Shown here: one piece after another, positions 1-8,165 of the stretch
Numbering within the stretch: position 1 is the stretch's first letter
How the letters are laid out: each line of letters starts with the position of its first letter
DNA from: Chalciporus piperatus
Taxonomy: Eukaryota; Basidiomycota; Agaricomycetes; Boletales; Boletaceae
Assembly: GCA_038093975.1 (NCBI GenBank)
Contig: JBBPTG010000396.1
Coordinates: forward strand, 1 to 16,639
Direction: 5' to 3'
Length of the DNA: 16,639 nt
The notes under the pieces: generated by a model
Databases searched by the model: none
What the model saw: only the letters and a program-made list of their open reading frames with translations
Told to the model about the DNA's origin: nothing
Made by a program: the position numbers and the translations under genes

Positions 1-480
1 GTGTGTGCCGGGTAGGCCCAAACGTAGACCCGGTAGGAACAAGGAGAGAGCTTGCTGGGATGTCCAGACAAGACTCAAGCGCTCACTCAGGAGTAGAGCG
101 ACGACTCAGGGATTCTAGGCAAGATCTAGCAACAAGGAATGGATTGCATAGAGAGCTTGGACACTAGGAAAGAGAGAGAGGGATAGCTAGATAGGACACT
201 AGGCTGGGTAGCTAGGTGACCGGGTAGACCAAGGTTAGAGTGTCATAGCGCGAGAACCTGGGACTTAAGTACGATCCCAAAGGTAATGACTAAGCAACCA
301 GAAGGGAAAGGGAAGACTAAGGGCAAATGACGAACATCCGATGATCGGACGGAGGCATAAGACAGAATGACAAAGGAATGACAAAGAGGAAGGAAATGCC
401 GACCGGATATGAGGTAGGTCTGGAGAACACGAGGCGAACGAGTCAGAGAAAGGCCCACGAGGTGGGGTACGAGGCGGGGC

Positions 481-568
481 ACGAGGCAGGTGAGTCACTG
501 GAGGGTCCATGAGGTGGGACACGAGGCGGGTGAGTCACTGGAGGGTCCACGAGGTGGGACACGAGGCA
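481..568. repeat. 40-bp tandem duplication inside LTR F
   Basis: Two 40-bp units (481-520 and 521-560) differ at two positions, with a partial third unit to 568. Each unit carries one TGAGTCA site (491-497 and 531-537). The preceding bases 441-480 hold related ACGAGGYGGG sub-repeats. Confidence 0.9.
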
Positions 569-658
569 GACAAGTCGAGGGCTAGAGCTAAGATCGGAGA
601 TCCGACTGCGGATAAGGGATCAATGAAGTAGATCAAGCGTCTAGGTGATAGGAAGGAC

Positions 659-772
659 TCGGGGAAGTCAAGGAAGGACTTGGGGAAGTCAAGGAAGGAC
701 TCGGGGAAGTCAAGGAAGGACTCGGGGAAGTCAAGGAAGGACTCGGGGAAGTCAAGGAAGGACTCGGGGAGA
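659..772. repeat. 21-bp minisatellite, 5.4 copies, inside LTR F
   Basis: Five consecutive 21-bp units of the form TCGGGGAAGTCAAGGAAGGAC occupy 659-763, followed by a 9-bp partial unit. Only one substitution (TT for TC at 680-681) separates the copies, so expansion is recent compared with the rest of the LTR. The array is close to the outer (U3) end of the LTR. It translates on the minus strand as a seven-residue repeat, but that is a by-product of 21 being divisible by 3. Confidence 0.92.
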
Positions 773-817
773 GACGGAGACAAGGAAAAAGGATAGGGGC
801 AGGTAGTGATCGTAACA

Positions 818-1941
818 GTAAGTGTCGCGGGTAGTATGTTCATTGAGATATCGATAGTCCTGACAGGGGCGGAGTTTTCTGTCCTTCTTCTTGACAAAGA
901 AGAAGGGAGATGCTTGGGGGGAATTGGAAGGACGTGTCTTCCCGGTACGGAGGTTTTCTTCAAGGAAGTCTTCTGTGGCTTTCTTCTCGTCCGGGGATAG
1001 TGGGTAAAGTTTCCCGATTTTTGGGACGAAAGATTCCTTCAGGTTGATCTCATGGTCGTAAATTCGAGATGGAGGGAGGTGGCCAGCTGAGGGTTCATCG
1101 AAAACTGAGGCATATTTGGCATACTCTTTCGGAAGGGTAGATTTAGGCTTGGCCAATTCGGCCGTGATTGCAAGTTCCGTGGCTCGGGTAAGGTGGGCAA
1201 CAACATGGTTGGGGACAAAGCGCGAACCGCAGCGAATAATGCGGTTTAGGGTATGGTTTTCATAGGCGCGATTGAGGAAGGTGGATTCGGTCTCCGAGTC
1301 TCGGTAGTTATAAAGTTGTTTATCAACCTCCGGAGTTACATAAGAGTGTCGAGGAGGAGGGGTAGGTCGAGTGAAGAGTCGGTCATTGGTTTTACTGGCC
1401 GAAGCGTGTATGGTGTATGACCTTTTTGACTCATCGATCCATTCTGACAGTGAGAGGGTTCATCGACGCCAGTCGATGACTGGGTTAGCTTTTTCAAGCC
1501 ATGGGAGACCTAGGATAACTTTTTCAAGCCATGGGAGACCTAGGATAACTTTTTCAAGCCATGGGAGACCTAGGATAACATTTTCGTTCCCGCAGTCCAT
1601 GACATGGAAGGTGACTTCTTGTGCGATCCCTTCAATGTCAAGGAAGAGGGTGGTGGTGAAGAGTATCATTCCGCTTTTGTTTGCGGTTTGATCGACGTTT
1701 CGAACTCGAATAGAGATTTTGAGTCGAGTGGTTGGGATTCGATTCTCACGTATGAAGGCCCAGTCGATGCAGGAGATGTCTGTGCCACTATCAATGAGGG
1801 CGTGGGTTTCGATGGCTTTTATTGTGTGCGAGGGAACGATAATCTGTATGGGAATTTGCATAGAGCGCTTTCGCGACTTTACAAGTACAGGTGCACACGT
1901 GACTGGGGAAGCTTGCGTCGGCGGAGCTTCCCGGTCTAAAA
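818..1941 (-). pseudogene. pol: Element A pol fragment (protease and start of RT), interrupted
   Basis: The frame entered by a -1 shift at the end of gag runs through a retropepsin with the LIDSGTDISC active-site stretch and ILGLPWL, then into RT with SNSPQASPFFFVKKKD and CQDYRYLNEHTTRDTY. It is cut at codon TAC (818-820) by LTR F. A TGA at 1460-1462 interrupts the frame just after the protease, where B has CGT; the reading frame is otherwise continuous to 818. Within the protease a 10-residue segment (VILGLPWLEK) is present three times because of a 30-bp triplication. RT motifs downstream of the fingers are absent because of the insertion. No protein beyond the protease is expected from this copy. 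Confidence 0.9.
1490..1579. repeat. Three identical 30-bp units in the protease of A
   Basis: Units at 1490-1519, 1520-1549 and 1550-1579 are identical. Element B has a single unit at the matching place. Because 30 is a multiple of 3 the protease frame is kept and gains 20 residues after the conserved ILGLPWL strand. Perfect identity in an otherwise decayed copy points to a late duplication. Confidence 0.95.
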
Positions 1942-1945
1942 ACCC
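1906..1945 (-). promoter_or_regulatory. -1 ribosomal frameshift signal of A (slip site and stem)
   Basis: On the minus strand the heptamer GGGTTTT (1945-1939) is read as G GGT TTT in the gag frame and is followed at once by the gag stop TAG (1938-1936). Six nucleotides after the heptamer a perfect 8-bp stem starts (GGGAAGCT at 1932-1925 with AGCTTCCC at 1913-1906). The same signal is present in element B. Confidence 0.65.
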
Positions 1946-3256
1946 TTGGTGACAAAGGCTACTTTACAAAAGGTGGTCTCATCCTCATCGTCTTCTATCT
2001 CAATCAACGAGGGGATCTCTTCCTCTACCTTCTGAACCTTCTTCGGGGTTTTCTGGTTCGAGGAAAACTCAGGGCAGGAATTGGACTGATGCCCCCCTTT
2101 CCTGCAATGGAAGCACAGTCCCTTTTCTTGGCAACGCTTTCGCTCCTCAGGGGTAAGTTTGAATATGCGGATGGCATCAACGTCCATGGTGTTGGGATCT
2201 CTGGTAGGAGTAGAGCTGTTGGTAGAGGAGAATGGGCGGAATGGTTTGGCTGGGTTGCGATTTCGGTTGGCGATTTCGTTGGCATGTTCCCATTGGGTTT
2301 GGAATTGGGTGGTGCGTTTATACCAGTCTGCAATCGTGGTAGAAACAGTATCCATGCCATTGACTCACTTCATGAGAGGGATAGGTATTCCCACAGAGAA
2401 ATATCTGATCAGGACATTGTTATCGGTGATGCCGGATAAGGCGACTTGTTTCTGGAAATTCAAAATGAATTCAGAGAGGGAGGGGGCATACTCTTCGTTT
2501 TTGAGAAGTCTCATCCGCTTGGTGGAAAGCCAGGCGACAGCATTTCCTACGGTATCATGGTGTTTGAATGCGGTTTCGAAATCAGTGATGAATTGAGCCC
2601 AGGTTCCCATTGTGACAGTAGCGCCGGCGATGGCTCTTCGACGAAATGTGGTAGCCCAGGTGGCGGCTGATACCTTGGACATATAGGATAGTGCAAAGGC
2701 AATCTTCTTGGGATCCGTGTTGTACACTTTGCTATTGACTGTGAGATAGAACTGGATGGAGTTCATCCAGGCAGTACTTTTCTTGAAGGAGCCATCAAAG
2801 GCATCAGGGGCTCCGATACGGAGTTCTGTGGGTTTGGAAGTAGACATGGAGGTGGGGGTTTACAAAGGTAGGCGGCGGGGGTATTTGGTATGCTCCTGGT
2901 GCGAACGTGGGTGCTGGAAAGGAAGGGGTAGAAGAAGATGGAGTTTGTGGAGGAGCGGGCGACAGAGAGAATTGTGGAGCTCTTCGAGCTATTGGAGTGG
3001 GTAATGGTGGTGTGGGTACCCGAGGGATGGATATGGCTGAGGAGAATTCATGGGTGAGGTGAAGGGTTTCTTCTTGTTCCTCTTGGGTGGGGATTGGTTC
3101 GTCGGCGTAGAGATCAGAGGTGTCGTAGGGGTTAGAGGAATTTTCCTCTTCAGGTGAGCCCAAGTCAGAAGATTCAGGATTTCGTGGATTAGCGGGTTCT
3201 CGTGGGGGGCCCCAGCGAGAGATGTCAAGGTGAGGTCGTTGAGAAATTGTGGAGGT
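1936..3256 (-). pseudogene. gag: Element A gag with premature stop and 7-bp insertion
   Basis: This is homologous throughout to gag of element B: an acidic and proline-rich N-terminal part, a capsid-like core (ELRIGAPDAFDGSF onward) and a C-terminal zinc knuckle CFHCRKGGHQSNSC (CX2CX4HX4C). Three defects are visible. The N-terminal part ends in the wrong frame because 7 bp are inserted just before the ATG at 2847. A TGA at 2365-2367 replaces the Arg codon CGA of B. No ATG exists in the conserved N-terminal part upstream of 2847. After the TGA the frame continues to the natural stop at 1936-1938. Indels of one and two codons between A and B in the N-terminal part show that it evolved as coding sequence. 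Confidence 0.88.
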
Positions 3257-3282
3257 CTACAGCGAAGGTAGCCTTCAAGGGT

Positions 3283-3293
3283 AAGTAGATCTT
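3283..3293 (-). promoter_or_regulatory. Primer-binding site of A, degraded self-priming type
   Basis: Two nucleotides after the LTR end (3295) the minus strand reads AGATCTACTTA. It pairs with the LTR stretch TAAGTTAGACCT (3482-3471) with one mismatch and one bulge. B has a perfect 12-nt pairing at the same two places. At one position B has C in the LTR and G in the primer site, whereas A has G and C, a compensatory change. Confidence 0.55.
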
Positions 3294-3294
3294 T

Positions 3295-3505
3295 TGTTAC
3301 GCTTGTACTGGGTAGGTCAAAGCGTAGACACAAAAGCCTAGTCAAGGACAAGGGTTTCAAGTGTAGCCTAACAATGGGATGTCCACGTTAAGGTCTAGCG
3401 TCCGTTCAAGAGTGGGACGGTGACTCTCAGAGGGTTCAAGGGAATGAAGAGTAATGAGGTTAGATTGCGTAGGTCTAACTTAAGGTTACAGGTAGTGTTT
3501 CGAGG
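3295..3505 (-). repeat. Truncated 5' LTR of A (R-U5 only)
   Basis: On the minus strand this matches the last 210 or so bases of the 469-bp B LTR and ends at 3295 with GCGTAACA. Similarity is lost at about 3505, between the place of B's TATA box and its inferred transcript start. All of U3 and the TATA box are missing, so the copy has no promoter of its own. Confidence 0.85.
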
Positions 3506-3671
3506 TCCAGTCCAGTCCAGTCTTTTGACTATTTTTCAAGGCAACTGGACTGGACTGGTCTTTTTTTTTATCCAAATCTTTGGCAACTGGACTGAAACTG
3601 ATGGCAACCAGTTGCCATCAGTTGCGCTACCAGTTGCAACCAGTTGGGATCAGTTTTGTTGGCAACCAGTC
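3506..3671. repeat. Palindromic spacer between A and B
   Basis: There is no coding sequence. Two hairpins are visible: 3507-3521 with 3544-3558 (15-bp stem built of CCAGTCCAGTCCAG and its complement) and 3596-3607 with 3612-3623 (12-bp perfect arms, 4-nt loop CCAG). Variants of CAACCAGTTG recur up to the B junction. It may be the remnant of another small repeat. Confidence 0.7.
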
Positions 3672-4140
3672 TGTTACGATCACTCATTCTTTCTTTCTTT
3701 GTTACCTTGTACTAAGTCCTAGTCGCTGGTTCGAGTCCTGCCTAGGCCTCTCATTTCTTACCTTGCTTTAGTCAGCGAACATTCCTTAATGTTCTTTCAC
3801 CTTCCACGCTTCGTCATCACTGACTCGTATGCTTATCGAGCATGACTCATTCCTATTCGTCATGACTTGTTCTTACGTATTCTGACTTGTTCTATGCCTG
3901 CCCTTAACTCGTTTCTTCACTTATATAAACCCTCGAGTTTCCTCCTGTAACCCTAACTTAGACCTACGCAATCTAGCTTGGTCATTCCTCGCTTCCTTGA
4001 ACCCTCTGAGAGTCACCGTCCCACTCTTGAACGGACGCTAGGCCTTAACGTGGACATCCCATCGTTAGGCTACCTTGAAACCCTTGTCTTTGACTAGGCT
4101 TTTGTGTCTACGCTTTGACCTACCCGGTACAAGCGTAACA
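3672..4140 (+). repeat. 5' LTR of B
   Basis: This is a direct copy of 9378-9846 with one difference. Its termini form a short inverted repeat (TGTTACG / CGTAACA). U3 holds one TGACTCA site (3843-3849) and a TATATAA box (3922-3928). The inferred transcript start near 3950-3954 divides U3 from R. Confidence 0.97.
3922..3928 (+). promoter_or_regulatory. TATA box of the B LTR promoter
   Basis: TATATAA lies 32 nt upstream of the 12-nt stretch TAACTTAGACCT (3954-3965) that is complementary to the primer site. The same copy at 9628-9634 in the 3' LTR could drive transcription outward. Confidence 0.75.
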
Positions 4141-4142
4141 AA

Positions 4143-4154
4143 AGGTCTAAGTTA
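4143..4154 (+). promoter_or_regulatory. Primer-binding site of B, Tf1-like self-priming
   Basis: AGGTCTAAGTTA starts 2 nt after the 5' LTR and is the exact reverse complement of 3954-3965 in the LTR, where the mRNA is expected to begin. In Tf1-type elements the mRNA 5' end folds back on such a site and is cut to give the reverse-transcription primer. I recognise no tRNA 3' end match here. The same geometry occurs independently in element D. Confidence 0.8.
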
Positions 4155-4179
4155 CCCCTGAAGGCTACCTTCGCTGTAG

Positions 4180-5481
4180 ACCTCCACCATTTCCCAACGA
4201 CCTCGCCTCGACACCTCTCGCTGGGGCCCCCCACGAGAGACCGTTAATCCACAGAACCCCGAATCTTCCGACTCGGGCTCACCTGAAGAGGAAGACCCCT
4301 CTAACCCCTACGACACCTCGGATCTTTACGACGAACCAATCACCACCCAAGAGGAACAAGAAGAAACCCTTCACCTCTCCCACGAATTTTCCTCAGCTGT
4401 AACCATCCCAAGGTCACCAACACCACCGTCACCGACCCCAATATCCCGAAGAGCTCCACAGTTCCCTGTGTCGCCTGCTCCCCCACGAACCCCAGCTTTC
4501 CCCACTCCTTCCCTTCCCGCGCCCGCATTTGCACCAGGAGCGTATCAGATACCCCCTACCTTTGTAAACCCCATGTCGTCCTCCAAACCCACTGAACTCC
4601 GCATCGGAGCCCCAGACGCCTTTGATGGCTCCTTTGAAAAAAGCACTGCTTGGATGAATTCCATCCAATTCTATCTCACTGTCAATGGTGACGTATACAA
4701 CACCGACCCCAAGAAGATCGCCTTTGCGCTATCTTACATGTCCAAAGGATCAGCAGCCACTTGGGCTGCCACCTTCCGCCGCAAGGCCATCACCGGCGCC
4801 ACAGTCACAATGGGAACCTGGGCTCAGTTTATCACTGATTTCGAAACCGCATTCAAACACCACGACACTGTAGGAAACGCCGTCGCCTGGCTCTCTACCA
4901 AACGAATGAAACCTCTCAAGAATGGAGAGTATTCTCCCTCCCTCCCAGAATTCATTTCGAGTTTCCAAAATCAAGTCGCCTTATCAGGCATCACCGATAA
5001 CAATGTCCTAATCGGATACTTTTCCACAGGCATACCCGTCTCCCTCATGAGACGAGTCAACAGCATGGACACTGTCCCTACCACGATTGAGGATTGGTAC
5101 AAACGCACTACCCAATTCCAGACCCAATGGGAACACGCCAATGAAATCGCGAATCGCAATCGCAACCCTGCCAAGCCATTCCGTCTGTTCTCCTCCACCA
5201 ACCACTCTACCCCTGCCAGGGACCCCAATGCCATGGACATCGACGTCATCCGTATCTCCAAACTCACTCCTGAAGAGCGGAAACGCTGCCAGGAGAAAGG
5301 GCTCTGCTTCCGCTGCAGGAAAGCTGGACATCGGTCCAACGCCTGCCCAGAGTTCTCCTCGAACCAGAAAACCCTGAAGAAGGTTCAGAAGGTTGAGGAA
5401 GAAATTCCCTCGTTAATCGAGATAGATGATGAGGATGAAACCACTGTTCGTAAAGTAGCCTTTGTCACAAAGGGTTTTTAG
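4180..5481 (+). CDS. gag: Gag of B (capsid and nucleocapsid), start codon unresolved
   Basis: The structural protein that would form the virus-like particle and bind element RNA. The frame is open from 4180 (after TAG at 4177-4179) to TAG at 5479-5481; the first ATG is at 4573, giving 302 residues. From that ATG there is a capsid-like region (ELRIGAPDAFDGSF, then WAQFITDFETAF) and a zinc knuckle CFRCRKAGHRSNAC at 5305-5346 (CX2CX4HX4C), followed by an acidic tail. Upstream of 4573 about 130 codons are acidic then proline-rich (SPEEEDPSNPYDTSDLY) and are conserved with element A, including whole-codon indels, so they are probably translated, either from a non-AUG codon or after an unseen splice. 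The end overlaps the frameshift signal that produces Gag-Pol. Confidence 0.88.
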   Translation, partial: TSTISQRPRLDTSRWGPPRETVNPQNPESSDSGSPEEEDPSNPYDTSDLYDEPITTQEEQEETLHLSHEFSSAVTIPRSPTPPSPTPISRRAPQFPVSPAPPRTPAFPTPSLPAPAFAPGAYQIPPTFVNPMSSSKPTELRIGAPDAFDGSFEKSTAWMNSIQFYLTVNGDVYNTDPKKIAFALSYMSKGSAATWAATFRRKAITGATVTMGTWAQFITDFETAFKHHDTVGNAVAWLSTKRMKPLKNGEYSPSLPEFISSFQNQVALSGITDNNVLIGYFSTGIPVSLMRRVNSMDTVPTTIEDWYKRTTQFQTQWEHANEIANRNRNPAKPFRLFSSTNHSTPARDPNAMDIDVIRISKLTPEERKRCQEKGLCFRCRKAGHRSNACPEFSSNQKTLKKVQKVEEEIPSLIEIDDEDETTVRKVAFVTKGF

Positions 5482-5510
5482 ACCAGGAAGCTCTGCCGAC
5501 GCAAGCTTCC
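5472..5510 (+). promoter_or_regulatory. -1 ribosomal frameshift signal between gag and pol of B
   Basis: Heptamer GGGTTTT (5472-5478) fits X XXY YYZ in the gag frame and is followed directly by the gag stop TAG. After a 7-nt spacer a 7-bp stem forms (5486-5492 with 5504-5510, 11-nt loop). The -1 frame is open from here through the protease without any stop, and its residues between here and 5556 read as plausible protein. Element A keeps the heptamer and extends the stem to 8 bp. Confidence 0.75.
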
Positions 5511-7031
5511 CCAATCACGTGTGCACCTGTACTTGTAAAGTCGCGAAAGCGCTCTATGCAAATTCCCATACAGATTATCGTTCCCTCGCACACGATGAAA
5601 GCCGTCGAAACCCACGCCCTCATTGATAGCGGCGCAGACATCTCCTGTATCGACTGGGGCTTCATACGAAGAAATCGAATCCCCACTACTCGACTTGAAA
5701 CCCCTATTCGAGTCCGAAACGTCGACCAGACCGCAAACAAAAGCGGGATGATACTCTTTACCACCACTCTCTTCCTTGACATCGAAGGAATCACACAAGA
5801 AGTAATCTTCCACGTCATGAATTGCGGAAACGAGAACGTCATCCTAGGACTCCCATGGCTTGAAAAAGCTAATCCAACCATCGATTGGCGCCGACGTACC
5901 CTGTCGCTGTCGGAATCCATCGACGAGTCAAAGAAGTTGTATACCATACATGCTGCAGCCTGTAAAGCCAACGACCAACTCTTCACTCGACCTACCCCTC
6001 CTCCTCGACACTCTTATGTAACCCCGGAAGTCGATCAACAACTCTATGACTACCTGGACTCTGAAACCGAATCCACCTTTCTTAACCGCGCTTACGAAAA
6101 CCATACCCTAAACCGCATTATTCGTTGCGGTTCACGCTTTGTCCCCAATCATGTTGTCGCTCGCCTTACCCGAGCTACTGAACTCGCAATCACAGCCGAA
6201 CTGGCTAAACCCAAACCTACCCTCCCAAAAGAATATGCCAGATATGCCTTGGTTTTCGATGAACCCTCAGCTGGTCACCTTCCTCCATCTCGGGTTTATG
6301 ACCACGAGATTAACCTGAAGGAATCCTTCGTCCCTAAAATTGGAAAACTTTATCCGCTATCTCCGGATGAAAAGAAAGCCACAGAAGACTTTCTCGAAGA
6401 AAACCTGCGTACGGGAAAGATACGTCCTTCCAATTCCCCCCAGGCATCCCCCTTCTTCTTCGTCAAAAAGAAAGATGGAAAACTCCGCCCTTGCCAAGAC
6501 TATCGATATCTCAACGAACATACTACCCGAGACGCGTACCCACTTCCCCTCATCGGGGATCTTGTCGACAAATTGAAAGACGCCAAAGTCTTTACCAAGT
6601 TCGATGTGCGATGGGGTTACAACAATGTCCGCATCAAAGACGGACACCAGTGGAAAGCCGCTTTTCTCACCCACAAAGGCCTCTTTGAACCAACTGTGAT
6701 GTTCTTCGGACTGAACAACTCCCCAGCCACCTTCCAACGCTTCATGAATGACTCTTTTCGAGACATGATAGCTGAAGGGTGGCTTGTCATCTATATGGAC
6801 GACCTTCTCATCTTTTCTCCCGACGATGCTACGAAAGCTTACGTCGCACTGTCGTCCAACGCTGCCATGATCACCCCACCGCCGGCCACCCGGGTTATCT
6901 CAAAACTAGACAGCTGGTTGCTGCAGAATTCTGGTGGCCTGGCCTTGCACAGTTTGTGCGCAAATATGTCGAAGGATGCGCAACCTGCCAACAGAACAAA
7001 GCGAACACGCATCCAACTACTCCACCCTTGA
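5478..7031 (+). pseudogene. pol: Pol of B: protease and partial RT, truncated by deletion
   Basis: The -1 frame after gag encodes a retropepsin (DSG at 5625-5633 in ALIDSGADISC; ILGLPWLEK near 5848) and then a reverse transcriptase with SPFFFVKKKDGKLRPCQDYR, FTKFDVRWGYNNV, GLNNSPATFQRFMND and VIYMDDLLIF (YMDD at 6792-6803). Homology ends near 6833, 10 codons after YMDD. The RT connection, the whole RNase H and the N-terminus of integrase are missing, which in this family would be roughly 1.2 kb. The frame then runs out of phase through integrase sequence to TGA at 7029-7031. The protease looks usable; RT and RNase H activity cannot come from this copy. GLNN replaces the more usual GLTN in RT motif C's upstream block. 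Confidence 0.9.
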
Positions 7032-8161
7032 TGCCCATACCGTCAAAGAGCTCCAAGCCGTTCCAGCAAGTGTCCTGTGACCTAATTACCGACCTACCCA
7101 TTTCCAATGGCTTCGATTCTCTGTTGGTCGTGGTCGACCACGGGCTTACAAAGGGGGTAATTCTCTGCCCTACTAAGAAAACTGTCACCGCCGAAGGGAT
7201 CGCCTCCCTCTTTTTCCACAAAGTCTACCTCAGATTCGGTCTTTACGACAAAATCATCAGCGACCGAGGACCACAATTCGCATCCGAGTTCGCTCGTGAA
7301 CTAGGACGAATCCTTGGATACGACCTTTCCCTCTCCACCGCCTACCATCCCCAATCCGATGGGGAAACTGAACGTGTCAACCAGGAAGTAGAAACCTATC
7401 TCCGAATCTACTGTGGAGATAACCCCATATCCTGGGCTGATTCTATCTCCCACGCCGAATTTGCACACAATCATCGACCCCACTCTGTCACCGGCAAATC
7501 CCCGTTCTATCTCATGATGGGATATGAACCCCGTCCTCTTCCTTCGGTGATTGCCGACTCCGCTTTACCCGCTGTCGAACTTCGCCTTCACTCCCTCACT
7601 GCTGCCAGAGACGAAGCACTCGCCTCACACGAGCTTGCTAGACAAGTGATGTCCGCACGAACTCGACAGAAGTTCAAACCATTTGCCAAAGGAGACAAAG
7701 TCTGGCTAGAAGCAAGAAACCTCAAACGGTCCCTTACTTCCCCAAAGTTCGCCCCGAAACGAGAAGGACCCTTTACCATCATGCAGGTCTTATCCCCACT
7801 ATCTTATAAACTCCGCCTCCCACAAACGTGGAAGATCCACCCCGTGTTTCATGCTTCTCTGTTATCACCCTATCGCGAAAACTCCGTACACGGACCGAAC
7901 TTCCCGGCTCCACCACCTGACTTGATAGAAGGCGAAGAAGAATATGAGATCGAAAAGATTCTCCGACACCGAAGTTTCTCCGGACGCCACTCGTACCTGG
8001 TTCGCTGGAAAGGATATACTGCTGACGAAGATCGCTGGCTCAAAGAGACAGACCTTACCCACGCCAAGGATGTTCTTGAAAACTATAAGAAAGCTCATCC
8101 ATCCGCCTTCCCTTCTTCCTCAAGATCCCCATCTTCTGTCAGACGCAAAACTCGCCGCTGA
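6833..8161 (+). pseudogene. int: Integrase with chromodomain of B, out of frame with RT
   Basis: The third reading frame encodes an almost complete integrase. Visible are an HHCC zinc domain (HPTAGHPG, then CATCQQNK), the catalytic triad D 7079-7081, D 7262-7264 (ISDRGPQFA) and E 7370-7372 (GETERVN), with exactly 35 residues between the last two, a GPY/F module (GPFTIMQ to HPVFHASLLSPY) and a C-terminal chromodomain (YEIEKILRHR, SYLVRWKGYTADEDRW). Chromodomains of this class direct integration to chromatin carrying methylated H3K9. The part has no stop, but it is joined to RT by a frame-breaking deletion and has no clear start of its own, so expression is doubtful. The stop (8159-8161) is 4 nt before the ATG of the next ORF. 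Confidence 0.9.
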
Positions 8162-8165
8162 AACT

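Larger units (their letters stand above)
1..817 (-). mobile_element. LTR of chromovirus F, nearly complete, inserted in element A
   Basis: Read on the minus strand, this block begins at 817 with TGTTACGATCACT, the same 13 bases that open the LTRs of element B. It ends at position 1 with a stretch resembling B's LTR end (CTACCCGG in both). A middle stretch around 50-115 also resembles B's U5 (GGACATCCCA and flanks). The last few bases, expected to be a GTAACA-type terminus, would lie just outside the window. The terminus at 817 directly abuts an uninterrupted RT codon of element A, so this is an insertion into A rather than A's own 3' LTR; no polypurine tract precedes it. The neighbouring bases 818-822 (GTAAG) would be one copy of a 5-bp target duplication. 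Whether it is a solo LTR or the 5' LTR of a full element cannot be seen. No TATATAA box is apparent, unlike the other LTRs here. Confidence 0.8.
818..3505 (-). mobile_element. Decayed chromovirus A (same family as B), 5' LTR remnant to RT
   Basis: On the minus strand this reads truncated 5' LTR (3505-3295), primer site, gag, frameshift site, protease and the beginning of RT, collinear with element B at 3931-6534. It stops at 818 where LTR F begins; the rest of A would lie beyond F, left of the window. The copy is dead: gag carries a stop and a 7-bp insertion, pol carries a stop, and the LTR has lost its TATA box. Confidence 0.9.

Noticed and set aside
818..822. LTR F taken as the 3' LTR of A
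   Set aside because: F abuts an RT codon with no polypurine tract or rest of pol, and its LTR differs strongly from A's own 5' LTR remnant; an insertion fits better.
535..963. Minus-strand ORF with a seven-residue repeat (FLDFPES)
   Set aside because: It is the translation of the 21-bp minisatellite in LTR F and runs across the LTR boundary into the RT of A; no protein evidence.
1604..2596. Plus-strand ORFs overlapping gag and pol of A
   Set aside because: They are antisense shadows of the conserved minus-strand frames, which carry all motifs.
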